Source: Dentipellis sp. KUC8613
Taxonomy: Eukaryota > Basidiomycota > Agaricomycetes > Russulales > Hericiaceae
DNA: 64,000 nt
Direction: 5' to 3'
NCBI GenBank assembly: GCA_002286715.1
Contig: NSJX01000033.1
Coordinates: forward strand, 248,001-312,000
Shown: in pieces, positions 23,759 to 35,263 of the stretch
How positions within the stretch are numbered: the stretch's first letter is position 1
How the letters are laid out: the number at the start of each line of letters is the position of its first letter
Notes under the pieces: model-generated
Databases searched by the model: none
Told to the model about the DNA's origin: nothing
The model's input: only the letters and a program-made list of their open reading frames with translations
Translations under genes and position numbers: made by a program

Positions 23759-25809
23759 ATGGCTTCCGAGAATCTTGCTAAACCAAAGTGCGCGATCCTT
23801 CATAGTCTTTCAATATGTTCTCTGACAAGAGACGTAGGAGGCGCTCATGGGACTCATTCAGCACCTCTCGGCTATCGTTTCTAGATGATGTAACATTGCA
23901 TGTCGGGAACGCAGCTGCTCTGCGCGTTGCTCGTACCAAACTAGACCGCGAGCTGACAAGCGCAGAGGAGATGGTCCTTCGCATTCGGGCACGCCGGAAC
24001 GCGCTCTCCACCATCAACTGTCTTCCAGCCGAGGTGCTCGCTGTCATATTTGGCTTCCTCGCGGCGGACGAGCCCCCCTTATCACTTGAACGTTGTAAAC
24101 GACCCGTGACTTCTCCTTACGCGAGAAGAGGACACATGACTCAACAGAGTGCAGGATCTGCAGAGAGCAGAGTATCAGTCGCGCCTACTAGGATGACTCG
24201 GAAGTGCCGCGTGCTGGGATGGATGAGGGTCACGCACGTATGCCACCTCTGGAGGACCGTTGCACTTGCTTATCCGAATCTGTGGGGCATCGACATCTGT
24301 TCGCCCCCCTCCTGGACGAAAGAGAGGCTACGTCGTTCCAAGAGCACGCCTATTGATGTCATTGTAAGGAAAATCGGCCAGCCGGGCGTGAGCAAGGACA
24401 TCCTTTTCCTTCTTCTGGCCCACTTGAATCGCACGCGCACATTGCACTTGGGTAGCGAAGAGATGCTTGGTAGCGATACTAGCAGGCACGTCCTCCCATG
24501 CCTGTCCGCCGCTTTGCCCATCCTGGAATCCCTGTCGTGCGCCGTCGGGCCGAGAGGAATCATGGAGAGCCCTCAAGACTTCACACTTCCTCAAGACTTT
24601 CTTGCCCCTCGACTCCAAACCCTCCGGCTGCGGAACGTCTCTCTCTGGTGGAGCTGCCCGTTGCCCGAAAGTATCACGGAATTGAGCCTATGCGTGGATC
24701 TATCGAGCACCCGCCCCTCCCTAGGCTACGATCGCCCTGGGCTTCTCGCTCTCCTGTCTAGGCTTCCCCATTTGCGGATCCTGGGGCTCAAGAATACGAT
24801 ACCCCCAGGCCCGTCGTCCTCGGGCTCATCTGTTGAAGAGTTTGTCGACTCTGTGCCACTTCGCCACCTCACGCAGCTCGAGGTTGGCGCAAGCGATGCT
24901 GACTGTGCGTGGTTCTTGCAGCAAGTGTCGTTCCCAGCTTCTGTCCGATTGTCCATAAGCATTTCGGATACCTCTTCACTCTCAAACTTTGGGCAAATAG
25001 GTCGATCTTTGTTCGGTATGGTGCCAACACAATTTCTATCTTGTTCCTGGCTTCGTCTTCTTTTCATCGAGGGTTGGAAGGCGCCTGAAGAGACAGATCT
25101 TCAAAACCCGCAGTACAAGTTTTCTGACCAAACGGCGTCGTGGAGTGTGACGATCGATAAATTGGGAGGGTTTGACCTCATGGACGTGATAGTTGATGGG
25201 CTCTTTGGCGGCGTTGAACATCCTGACATTAAGGCTTTGCAGATCTTAGGAAATCTCCAATCACCTCAATGGTGGCGGCTGTCCGCTTCGCTGTGCGCTC
25301 TGGAATACGTCTCGCTGTGCCACTTGGGATTCAGCCAGTTCTTTCAATGCTTAACAGCCCCACGAGGTCAGCATCCCAGTGGCCCGGCTTTCCTCCCTCA
25401 TTTGCGCCGCATTCGCTTCTTTGACACCGTGTTCCGGGCCACTCCACGGTCATCTGGATATTCTGAAATGAGGGATCTGATTCGTGCGCTGAGGAAGAGG
25501 ATACTTGCATCTATGCCTATTCAAGAACTCATATTTCGGACACAAGATCATATTCCTGGGCTTATTTTGGAGATCCGCGCAGTGGTGCCAAAGGTTTCTT
25601 TCTACGAAGTCAAGCCTCTCCCCAACGAAACTCCCCCGCCTCGCACCGCCTTCGGTGGTAGGGTGTCAATTGATTGGTTTGAACAAGAAGGCGTATCTCC
25701 CGGAAACGTAACTGCCGAGCAGACTGCCTTCTCGAATCTAGGGCCTCCTGATGCATTCAACAATATGGCACTACTTATGCAGGAGGTTAACACACCCAAT
25801 AATTTCTAG
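23759..25809 (+). CDS. F-box-like protein E
   Basis: Two exons, 23759-23787 (29 nt, phase 2, donor GTGCGC) and 23838-25809, 666 aa. The start MASENLAKPK spliced to RRSWDSFSTSRLS replaces the artificial start inside the intron. Seen: F-box-like core INCLPAEVLAVIFGFLA, WMRVTHVCHLWRTVAL, LWGIDICSPPSWTKERLRRS, then leucine-rich repeats. A basic insert of about 30 residues follows the F-box (SPYARRGHMTQQ...). It lies 0.8 kb upstream of copy F on the same strand, and the two share HLNRTRTLHLG / QLHRTRKLDVS and a common C-terminal block ending KVSFYEVKPLP / RVSFYDVNPSP, so they look like a tandem pair. Confidence 0.82.
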
Positions 25810-26592
25810 CATTGATACCCCGGCTCCTATAATACTCCCCAGCCCCCGTTCATGGCTACTAAGACTCTTGTGCCGAAGCCGGCATTGGCAAGGGGTCCAG
25901 AGATCTAGTCGAAGTCGAAGAGTCCCGTAGCCATGGAGAGGTTTGGGTATCGTGATTTCCGTTGCAACCATGTATACGTACTTTGCACATCTATTGTGCG
26001 CATTAAATAGTAGGGCTTGTAATGTTCGTTCGCAATGACGATTAATTGTTTATACGTGTGCTGCGCGATTCCAAGTTGTTGTTGGACTTATTGTTCTGCG
26101 ACGCCGGGGCCCATATCATATTTGCCCGGCATTTTCCGAGCACTTCGGATGACGGTGTTAGTACTGTATGGTCGTACTTCGACGTCGCAGTGCAAGAGGT
26201 GGCGTGGACTCGAATCCCTCCCAGGTAGTCCCTCACCACCATCCCCTTAACGACGGAAGTCGATACCTCGTTAGGCTGCAACGGTTGCGTGAAGCAACGA
26301 ACCACGTTGTGAACGCAACGAGGGAGATAGCATTGTCAACGGGCCAACCCAGACGACCGTCGGGTACGTGTGGTTGGTGTTGTTGTGTTTCGCGGATTTG
26401 GCTGTGCGTGCTTTTGCTTTGTTTGGTGCTTTACTGTCTCTCAAGCTTAAATACCGTGCGTCTTGCGCACTGCGGCCGAACTCTCTTGTCTTCCTGTTTC
26501 GAGACCGGAGCTCCCCCATTCCTTTCCTTCCATCTCATCTTGAAGTCATCCCCCCGGCCAGCAAGCCCATTCACCGACGAAACTCAGTGAGT
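25810..26592. other. intergenic, no gene seen
   Basis: About 780 bases between tandem F-box-like genes E and F. A TTAAATA stretch near 26449-26455 may serve as TATA for gene F. The sequence also contains a stretch that resembles a tRNA T-arm by chance (see rejected list). Confidence 0.4.
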
Positions 26593-28407
26593 ATGGCGTC
26601 CGAGCCGATCGACAATCCGAGGTGTGCTTCCCATTCATTTCCTTCTTCACGCCGTCTGACGAAGTTCAGCCCCGATGCCTTGCAGGCTCTTTATACCTCC
26701 TGGCGCTCTTTAATTGATCAGACATATCTGCACGTCAGCAACGCATCCGTGCTGGCCACAACGGGTGCCAGTTACGACCAAGAACTAGAAAGCGCTCTCG
26801 CGGTCGCCAGCCTGAGTACCATGCGGGCCGGCCGCAACGACCGTGTCACCATCAATTGCCTTTCTCCCGAACTTATTGCCCATATTTTTGGCTTCTTGTC
26901 GTTTGACGAGATTCCTGGCCCCATTCAGGGTGCATGTTCCCTCGGAAAGTCGTACTCTCCGGGTTCGAGACATACCCGCTATAGCCTGGGATGGATCAAG
27001 GTATCGCACGTATGCCAGCTGTGGCGGGCCGTCGCGCTTGCCCACTCCACCCTGTGGGGCGTTGATATTGGCTCTCTGCCTGGGTGGACAGAGGAGCGAC
27101 TGCGGCGTTCTCAGAGTGCTCCTATCGATGTTGTCATAAGAAGCACCGACGAGAATTGCATCAAGAAGGAAATGGTCTCCTGCCTTCTCTCCCAATTGCA
27201 TCGTACGCGCAAGCTCGATGTGAGCTGCCTTGCGGATGTGAATATGGGGTGTGGCACTGGCGAGCATATACTATCATTTTTATCTGCGAGAGCGCCCTTG
27301 CTGGAGTCCTTCTCACTGACCTTTGGGCTACGCAACACCATGGCACAATCTGACAATCTCGGTCTTCCTGAAGACTTCCTCACGACGAACACACCCCGCC
27401 TGCGAAGCCTCCGGCTCCGGAACGTGCCCTTGCCGTGGAACTGCTTATTGCCTCGCAGTCTCACGGAACTCTGCCTGTGCTTGGACTTGCCCTCCAGTCG
27501 GTGGTATATCCTCTCTCCCCTGGGTTACTGTCGCTCCGGTCTTCTTTCAATCTTGTCCCAGCTCCCTCAGCTGCAAGTACTGCAGCTCACACACTCGATT
27601 CCCAAGCCGTCCTCAAAGTCACCGGCCAAGGAACCTACACAGCCTATATTACTTCCCAACCTTCGGCGGCTCAAGATCGAGGCTGTCGCATTCGACTGCG
27701 CATGGTTTCTTGAGCATGTGGCACTCTCCGCCTCTGCGCAGGTGATTATCGAGATGCCCTATGTTTATTCACACTCGCACCTCGAGCAGATAGGCCGGTC
27801 TCTTCTCGGAATTGCGCCGATAGAGTCTATATCTCTCTCTACCGAACTTCCTGTCTGCGTCAAGGGTTGGAAGAAACCGGAGGAGAGTACAACTCAGGGA
27901 GCACGGTATGATTTCGCGGAGAACTCAACAGTGTTTCAGTTAATCTTCTGCAGTATGGGTCCGCTGCACACAATGAAAGCGATATTGCATGGGCTCTTCG
28001 GTCGCAGACAAATCCCGAGCATCAAGGCTTTGCGGGTCGAGGGCATTTTTGATCCATCATATTGGCCGCAGCTCTCTGCCTTGTTATGCGCTGTGGACTA
28101 CATTTCGATCGATAGCTCCCCATTGCGGTTGTTCATGAAATGCCTCGCGGGCCTCGACTGGTATGGAAATTTTCAGGTCGACCTTCTAATTTTCCCTCAA
28201 CTGCACATTGTCCATTTCATCGACGCTATGTTGTCGGCGGATTCCGCGTTGTTGCTCCTACAAGCACTGGACCAAAGGAGAAAACGATCGATGCCTATTC
28301 AAGAACTCGAATTCCGGACTCACGAGAGCATCTCCAGATTCGCTTCGCTTATTCGCGAGGCAGTGCCCCGAGTCTCTTTCTACGACGTCAATCCCTCACC
28401 AGCGTAG
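26593..28407 (+). CDS. F-box-like protein F
   Basis: Two exons, 26593-26621 (29 nt, phase 2) and 26670-28407, 588 aa. An open frame extends upstream to 26368, but the paralog pattern selects MASEPIDNP as start, spliced to SPDALQALYTSWRSL. Seen: F-box-like core INCLSPELIAHIFGFLS, WIKVSHVCQLWRAVAL, LWGVDIGSLPGWTEERLRRS, and leucine-rich repeats. Closest relative in the window is copy E. It lacks the acidic C-terminal tail of copies A and C and ends in VSFYDVNPSPA, so it is shorter by about 80 residues. Function is inferred as an SCF adaptor; an adaptor lacking Skp1 contact cannot be excluded. Confidence 0.8.
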   Translation: MASEPIDNPRCASHSFPSSRRLTKFSPDALQALYTSWRSLIDQTYLHVSNASVLATTGASYDQELESALAVASLSTMRAGRNDRVTINCLSPELIAHIFGFLSFDEIPGPIQGACSLGKSYSPGSRHTRYSLGWIKVSHVCQLWRAVALAHSTLWGVDIGSLPGWTEERLRRSQSAPIDVVIRSTDENCIKKEMVSCLLSQLHRTRKLDVSCLADVNMGCGTGEHILSFLSARAPLLESFSLTFGLRNTMAQSDNLGLPEDFLTTNTPRLRSLRLRNVPLPWNCLLPRSLTELCLCLDLPSSRWYILSPLGYCRSGLLSILSQLPQLQVLQLTHSIPKPSSKSPAKEPTQPILLPNLRRLKIEAVAFDCAWFLEHVALSASAQVIIEMPYVYSHSHLEQIGRSLLGIAPIESISLSTELPVCVKGWKKPEESTTQGARYDFAENSTVFQLIFCSMGPLHTMKAILHGLFGRRQIPSIKALRVEGIFDPSYWPQLSALLCAVDYISIDSSPLRLFMKCLAGLDWYGNFQVDLLIFPQLHIVHFIDAMLSADSALLLLQALDQRRKRSMPIQELEFRTHESISRFASLIREAVPRVSFYDVNPSPA

Positions 28408-28753
28408 TAGCTTGCATTTTCCTTTTTTCCTGTCCCCTGTGACGAAGCAGCACAATTGCTCGAGTACTTTGTCTGGATATCTCTCCCTCCCGGCCTCCCC
28501 CCAACTCGAAAGCCTCAGCTTTGTCATCGATGGCTCACTCATATGAATGTCTTTCGGAAGACGACGCGGACGCTTTTAAACTTTTTCATCACCAGGGACC
28601 TTGTAACCCTCATTGATACATGGTCCGTGACTGTATCGCATATCATTTTCGTACCCCGTCATAAGTGTCATCTCGTGTACAGTACGTTTACCATATGAAA
28701 CAAACGTTGAGTAGTCATTGCTTTGCAAGTCAGTCGTTCATGGTATCTGGAAG
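28408..28753. other. intergenic between convergent genes
   Basis: 346 bases between the converging F-box-like gene F and the alpha/beta-hydrolase. No coding signal; probably the two 3' UTRs. Confidence 0.45.
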
Positions 28754-30195
28754 CTATACAGCGCCGTCAAGGAGCCACTGTACACTCTTCTTGTAATCGT
28801 CTACCCACCGCCTCGCAAGCGTGATATTCGGGGAGATCATCTCAAACCAGTGAGGTACACCGGGGTACCTACAACGATATACGCTCCTCAGTTAGGTCGA
28901 ACATTTTCGGCTAGAGTGATGAGATACATACACGAATAGCTGCGTCTTCACGCCGGCGGCTCTCAGCTCCCTTTCGTAGACAAGCCCATCGTCTCGGAGA
29001 ATATCCATCCCGCACACTTGCAGCGCGGCGGGCGGAAGATTTGAATGCTCCGAGTGCAGAAGCGGCCACGCATTCGGATCGTCCTTAACGGGTTTATATA
29101 CCACTTTGAATTGTAAGTATGACCATCTGTCCAAGAACGAGTCAATCCGACACGACTCACTTCCAATAAGGTTCAAATCCTTCAGACCGAGGAATTCGCT
29201 GTCCTTGAACTCTTCACGGCAAGCTGAAACCTCTGCTTTGTACCTATGACCGATGACACGAGCTTGAGCTTGAGAAGGACAGAATTATTGGTGCGGAAAG
29301 CTGCTTACTTCTCCGGGACGTTGTAATGGCTGAGCAAGGCCGGGATCTGGATAATTTGCCCCGTCAAGGGCCGGTCTTTGAAGAAAGGATCGTCCCTGGC
29401 CCAACGGGCAATCACAGCGGCGGCATTGCCACCTGCTGAGAGACCGCTAACGATGAACCCCTTCTTCAGATCAGCGCCGAGAAGAGTGGTATTGTCAGCG
29501 GCCTACGATATCCCCCCTTTCAGCAATGGAACCTGAATAAATTTGGACCGACTGACCCATTTGACAGCAGCATAGCAATCCTTGTTTGGGGTTGGATACG
29601 GGTGCTCGGGTGCTAATCTGTGCGTTCGCGCACAATGAGACGACCAACATTTTGCCAGCACCGTCGATGGACTCTCACCTGTACGACACATTGACGACTG
29701 AGACTCGGTGCGACACGGAGACGTATTTCAGGAGAACGTCGTCAGACTCGATGGATCCATAGATCCACCCTGCAAGGGAAATATAAGGTCTTCAGAGGAT
29801 CGGGAACGTGGCATGGCCTGCTTACCTCCACCATGGAAATGAACGAGGACAGGGAATGTGCCCTCCGCGCCATCCTTCGAGACAGGAATGATGCACCTGA
29901 CGGTAATGAACCCGTTCTCCACGGGTACGGTATGATGTTCGACACGATATTCTGAGTCTACAATGTCAATGAAATCAGCAATTCGTCGACTCAGAGAGAA
30001 GTTGTGCAAACCAGACGGAAGCATGGTCTTCCTGTGTTCATTGGCTACCCGAACCGCTTCTTCATGCAGTTCCCTCACTGCGACGATATCTGGCGTAGAC
30101 TCTTGACCGGTAGGCTTGTTGTTCAGTGCCTTTGCGCGCCATTCGAGAAACTCTGAGTCGGGGATGGAGAGACGAGCACGAGCGTCGTCGACCAT
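28754..30195 (-). CDS. alpha/beta-hydrolase fold-3 esterase (HSL-type)
   Basis: Serine esterase or lipase of the hormone-sensitive-lipase group. Seven exons: 29826-30195, 29679-29769, 29557-29617, 29309-29502, 29161-29243, 28932-29103, 28754-28868, 361 aa, all phases consistent. Seen: oxyanion-hole motif HFHGGGWIYG (about residues 119-128) split by an intron; nucleophile elbow SGLSAGGN with Ser196; VCGMDILRDDG with the acid Asp299; YPGVPHWF with His330. No signal peptide or membrane anchor, so probably cytosolic. The substrate is unknown; this family hydrolyses short-chain esters of fatty acids, alcohols or xenobiotics. It has no obvious functional link to its F-box and SDR neighbours. Confidence 0.88.
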
Positions 30196-30703
30196 GGCGG
30201 CTAGTGACCGGCAGCAACGTCAGTATTTACATATTAATATCGTCACAACGCATGGACCCGTGAACACTACTTACATATCCTCGTGTGTAGTGAGTAATAT
30301 CAGCGCTTGAAGATGATAAAGACTACAGCGACTTCAAGAGCGACGGGTTGCGCCTGCGTTTCCTCTGCAGAGTCGCATACTTATCACGGATTTAGCACCC
30401 CGGCATAATATCGACCCCGGGCATGTTTGCGCTGCGGAAATCATGACGAGCTCAGCTGAGGAGTGTGCCCACTGGCACTCAATCATATCAACGCCCACTT
30501 GATGCCCACTGCCTAATGTCGGGCTCATGTTCGGCAAACACCGAGCATACCAGCAACTAGGTGAGAAAGCGAGATCCTCCGAGGAAGAGATCTAAAGCAG
30601 TATACAGATTCGCAACCTTTACAGCATGTCTATACTATCGTACATTGCGAGGGTCACCGTGTAAAGACGCCCCGCCGCTATGTGACCCATAAGGCGAAAA
30701 AAT
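30196..30703. other. intergenic, no gene seen
   Basis: About 510 bases between the hydrolase start and SDR copy a stop. It should hold the hydrolase promoter; nothing distinct recognised. Confidence 0.45.
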
Positions 30704-31895
30704 CTACGTGCCCTTGGGGAAGTCGGTCGAGGCGAAGACATCACCCCACTCCTCGATGCGGTTCGTCGTCTCCGCGCAGAAGTCCTTGACCGTTTTCAGG
30801 GTGTCCGAGCCGAAATGGATCGTGTGCGGCACCTTCCTGCCCGCTGCGACGCCCTCGCCGCGGATGAGGTCGACCATGATCTTGATGCCCTTGACGGGGT
30901 CACCGGGCTGCTTGCCGTCGTAGGCTGGATGCCATCGCATCAGATATCAACGCGTCGTGAAACATTGAATAGTCGCTTACCCGCAAGAGCGGCAGCCGCG
31001 GCACCGCAGGCCTCGTCGTAGTCCTTGATGCGCGTGGTGCTCTCGGTGCGCTGGCTGGGTGCAAGGAAGGTCGTACGGAAGTAGCCGAACTCGAAGTTCA
31101 TGCTGCGAAGGCCGAGGGGGCCGAGCTCATTGTCCAGAGCCATGGAGAGAGCTGTGAATCCAAAGTCAGGATGGCATGTCTTCATGGGATGATCTCGATC
31201 GACGTACAGCGGACGGCAGTCTTCGTAGCGCAGTACAACCCAGCGCTCGCAATTCCCCTGACAAGATGTTAGTTTGCGCTGATTCGTTGAAGTGACGTGG
31301 AAGTACGCACTCCCATCCAGCGATGGAGCCGATCCAGACGATTGTGCCAGTCTTGCGCGGACGCATGTAAGGGAGGAAGGCGCGGGCGATGTTGAGGGCA
31401 CCGAAGATGTTTGTGCTGGAAAGAACAATCAATACTACGAAATCGTAAAAGGCAAAAAGGTAAGTACTTGAACTGGTCGTAAGTCTCCTGGGGCCTGTCG
31501 ACGATGTCAGACTCGGATAATATGAGAAAGCTAAATTGTACTCACGTAGTCTCCTCGAGCGCGCCTCCCGCAAGGTAACCGGCGTTGTTGACGAGGACGT
31601 CGATGCGGCCGTGAATGGCGACCGCCTTCTTGGCGGTCTCGTGGAGCGTCTCGAGAGGCGCGGTGACGTCGAGCTCGATGACATCGGCACCCTGCGCTTT
31701 CAGCTCATCCAGCTTCGAGACAGAGCGGCCGCGGGCAGTCGCAATGACCTTGTCGCCGCGCTTGAGGGCCTCAAGAGTCATAAGGCGACCGAGACCGGCA
31801 CTGTTGAAGACTGATTGAGTATTGCGAAAATGACGATAGAGGCCGGCAGTGACTCACGAGGTACCGGTGATGAGCCAGACAAGTTGACCGGACAT
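30704..31895 (-). CDS. classical short-chain dehydrogenase, copy a
   Basis: NAD(P)-dependent oxidoreductase of the classical SDR type, 288 aa. Seven exons: 31858-31895, 31546-31800, 31468-31494, 31311-31415, 31208-31257, 30981-31151, 30704-30924 (lengths 38, 255, 27, 105, 50, 171, 221). Seen: cofactor motif ITGTSAGLGR (TGxxxGxG, residues 10-17), NNAG at 84-87, catalytic Ser137 in IVWIGSIAGWE, and Tyr150-x3-Lys154 in GLYCATK. The substrate is not predictable. Three more copies lie at 34059, 36598 and 47347 with exactly the same exon lengths. Differs from copies c and d at scattered positions (for example GALN and NELGPLG). It is divergent from copy b, 2.2 kb away. Confidence 0.92.
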
Positions 31896-31988
31896 TGTTT
31901 TAGTAGATGAAAACGGAGGGGTTGGTGAGGTTGGAGTACTGTGAGTGAGTAGTGGGGATGATGCTGTCTGGAGGGCGTCGGCAGTCAG

Positions 31989-31996
31989 TATTTATA
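31989..31996 (-). promoter_or_regulatory. TATA box of SDR copy a
   Basis: TATAAATA on the minus strand about 95 bases before the start codon. The four SDR copies all have a TATAAA-type box at 95-160 bases from ATG, which suggests inducible, TATA-driven expression. Confidence 0.55.
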
Positions 31997-33953
31997 TGTC
32001 TTCGACAACTACGCAAGGGAGTGGGCCGGGACACAGAAGCGGCTGGAGTGGCACCCATGCCCAGCTCATCGATGGAATAGAGCGTCGTCGACGAGGGGCC
32101 ACAGTGGATGTTGTCGGAGGGCTTGCATGGGGCCGATAGATCTCCTCGGAGGACTACATGGATCGAACGTAAGACTAGGCAGCCGTTGCCGCCTCCGAAT
32201 CATGTGGGATTCGAGCAGTGAGACTAGAACAAAGGCACCCGAAGGACCCGACGAGTCAATATTTCGATTGATGATGGCGTGTATGTATGTGTTCCTCCTA
32301 TCCACAAGAAAGCGGATCGGCGTACGTCCGGGCGGCGGGGAGCGCATGTGGGGCTACTAAATTAGGACAGTGATGTACGATATTTGAGCCGAAAGCGCTC
32401 ACTTTGTTGCAAATTGGGTTGGAAATTCTGCCAACGTGGGTTGGCGGGTTCGGAAGTGACCCATATGCTGCGCAGTACGGTTCACGAAGAGTTCATGCAA
32501 AGATGATGCCTTTTTTCCGAAAGTCCACCACGATGCAGCGGCGTCCTTGGAAGATTTGAGGCCGATATGGAAGACGAGAGACCCCTTTCGCCCTATTTCG
32601 ACGGGGTCGTCACCTTGAAAATTGGAGGTGATTTCGTACCTAATCCAGCGACGGGCGAAACGAATCTTCCACCGCAGTAGTGAAAGCGCCTCATAGGGTC
32701 ACAATACAGCTACGCCGTGGTCCCCGGTTTCGGATAGTCTTGCCATGGTTTCTAGACTCATTCAGGACGTCAGAACGAGGGCCACTTCCCGACTATAGAC
32801 AGTAGACTGCGGCCCCCTGGCATTGAATTGCATAAATTTAATCTGTATATTGGAGATCAAGTGCCGGGTACGATACGGGCACTTACTGATATGCCGCGGC
32901 CCCGCTCGAGGTCATTAATTGACGTTCATTTCCACCCGTCTTGCAACGCGACGAGCCATGGAGCAGACCGGAAGCGACTGTTATCACGCCTTCCATCTGT
33001 ATAGCCAAGAGTCCACAAATGAGCAATTCGGCAGATCGAGACCGTGCAGCCGAGGAAGAGAAAGCCAGAGAACAACCGGAACTGCGCCACGGAAATTCGT
33101 GAAGTAGATGGTCTTCCTCCATACCCTCGGAGTCTGAGTAAGTCTTCTTTGCAGGCCACGGGGCCTAGAGTATAGACTTTGGCGATGACAGCCGGTTCCA
33201 CCAAGACGAGACAACAGACCTTGGTCAAGCATATAACAGGGTGCCACGCACCGATATACACGCCCGCGCAGCCATGCCATCCGCAATCGCAACTCGTCGC
33301 AGGCTTCATGTCCGAGTTCTCCTTACGAGGCCGATCTTGACGAGGAGCGTCGGTCGAACACGACTCGAGTCTAAGGTATTAGTTCTCTGGCCTTCTTTCC
33401 ATAGCTTCGCTGAGACCAAAATTTGCGTAGATTTGGAGAGGGACCGCCGCGAATGTTTCGGGGTGCAACATGAGGTGAGAACATGAGAGAACTGGCAGAG
33501 CAGCGACCACCGCTGCAACGGCAGGGGAGGATGAGCAGGGACCACGTGAAGTGCACGTGGTCGCGTCGCGATTGCCAAGGTACACCCAACTCCCTCGCTC
33601 ACCCTCCGTGGCCGACTTGGACCCCGCCAGACGCCGGCTCACGGTGTCTATCCTCTGTTCCATCTCCACCTATCAGTAACACCTTCCTCAAAATGGAATT
33701 GTTGTACCGGCACGACAGCTACCCTTACAATTGAAACATCCCTGGATGTAGTCATCTTGAGGTGCGGGTCAATTCAATTCGTTGTCGCGATGCGTGCTAG
33801 GGACACGAACGGGTGCAGACTGGTTCTCGTCCTTGTGGATAGCGTCATAGCTTGTGGCTTTCCCCTCTGACATTGAGCAGGCCCGGATAACCATGTTGAC
33901 GCCGATATGAGGCATCCTTCACTTCTAGAGGCCGGTACGAAGGTACCCGCAAA

Positions 33954-33961
33954 TATAAATA
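33954..33961 (+). promoter_or_regulatory. TATA box of SDR copy b
   Basis: TATAAATA about 100 bases before the start codon of SDR copy b, in the same position as in the sister copies. Confidence 0.55.
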
Positions 33962-34058
33962 TTGGACCTCATCTTGACTAGGATCAGCATACTCACCCTC
34001 TTTCTGACTGCCTTCCGCACCCAACCACCCCTCTAGCTACTCTCTACTTCGCTCTACA

Positions 34059-35263
34059 ATGTCTGGCCCACTGGTCTGGCTCATCACTGGGACGTCGTAA
34101 GTTATCCCCACCATTATTCGTCTGCACTCTTCTGACGCTCTGGCAGCGCCGGACTCGGTCGCCTCATGACTCTCGAGGCCCTAAAACGCGGTGATAAGGT
34201 CATTGCGACCGCCCGGGGCCGCTCCGTTGAGAAGCTCAACGAGCTCAAAGAGAAGGGTGCTGATGTCCTCGAGCTTGAAGTCACCGCCCCCCTTGAGGAG
34301 CTTCACGAGGTCGCCAAGAAGGCGATTGCGATACACGGGCGGGTCGATGTCCTTGTCAACAACGCTGGGTACCTCGCGGGCGGTGCACTCGAGGAAACTA
34401 CGTGAGCCTCTACATTAAATCAATTCAAACGACAGCAACTCACTTTGCCGCAGTCCAAAAGAGACCTACGATCAGTTCAAGTGTGTCTTGTCCTCTAATT
34501 ATACTTCTGCCTTCTCTGACGACATTCGACAGCACAAATATCTTCGGAGGCTTGAACGTTGCCCGTGCCTTCCTCCCTTACATGCGGCCTCGTAAGACAG
34601 GAACCGTCGTCTGGATCGGCTCTATCGCTGGCTGGGAGTAAGTCCCAGCGCCTTTGATCCAACCGATGTGGACTGACTTTTTTTCCAGGGGTGTCGCTGG
34701 CGCTGGTCTTTACGGCGCAACGAAGTCCGCCGTCCGCAGTAAGTCCCTACGTGGTCCATGCATAATCTCGAATCACTCTGCTGACGACTTCATCATTATC
34801 CCAGCTATCTCAATGGCCATGGACAACGAGCTGCAGCCCCTCGGCCTGCGCAGCATGAACTTCGAATTCGGCTACTTCCGCACGACCTTCCTCGCCCCGA
34901 GCCAGCGCACCAGCACGGACACGCGCATCGCCGACTACGACGAGGTCTGCGGCGCCGTCGCGGCCGCTCTTGTCGGTAAGTCTCTGCCCGCCTGGAGTAT
35001 CAAGACTTCGGACGAGAAGCTGATCGGCTGTCTGCGATCCAGCGTATGACGGCAAACAGCCAAGCGACCCCGTGAAGGGAATCAAAATCATGGTGGACCT
35101 CATCCGCGGCGAGGGCATCGCAGAGGGCAGGAAGGTGCCGCACACGATCCAGTTTGGATCGGATACCTTGAAGACGGTGAAGGAGTTCTGCGCGGAGACG
35201 ACGAGCCGCATCGAGGAGTGGGGCGACGTCTTTGCGTCGACTGACTTCCCTAAGGGCACGTAA
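34059..35263 (+). CDS. classical short-chain dehydrogenase, copy b
   Basis: Same family and product length (288 aa) as copy a. Exons: 34059-34096, 34147-34401, 34454-34480, 34533-34637, 34689-34738, 34805-34975, 35043-35263, again 38, 255, 27, 105, 50, 171 and 221 nt. Seen: TGTSAGLG cofactor motif, NNAG, VVWIGSIAGWE with the catalytic Ser, and GLYGATKSAVR with Tyr150 and Lys154. It is the most diverged of the four copies: GPLVWLITG at the start, EEKGADVLELEVTAPLEELHE instead of the AQGADVIELDV form, GVAGAGLYGATKSA instead of CATKTA, and STDTRI instead of ESTTRI. All key residues are intact, so it should be active. Confidence 0.92.

Larger units (their letters stand above)
31896..34058. other. 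intergenic region between divergent SDR copies a and b
   Basis: About 2.2 kb. Apart from the two TATA boxes near its ends I found no spliced gene. Open frames around 32900-33700 overlap on both strands and show no family motif or consistent splice phase. Confidence 0.45.

Noticed and set aside
26195..26235. Minus-strand tRNA-like T-arm (GATTCGAGTC)
   Set aside because: The stem does not pair well, and no A box or acceptor stem is found at the right distance.
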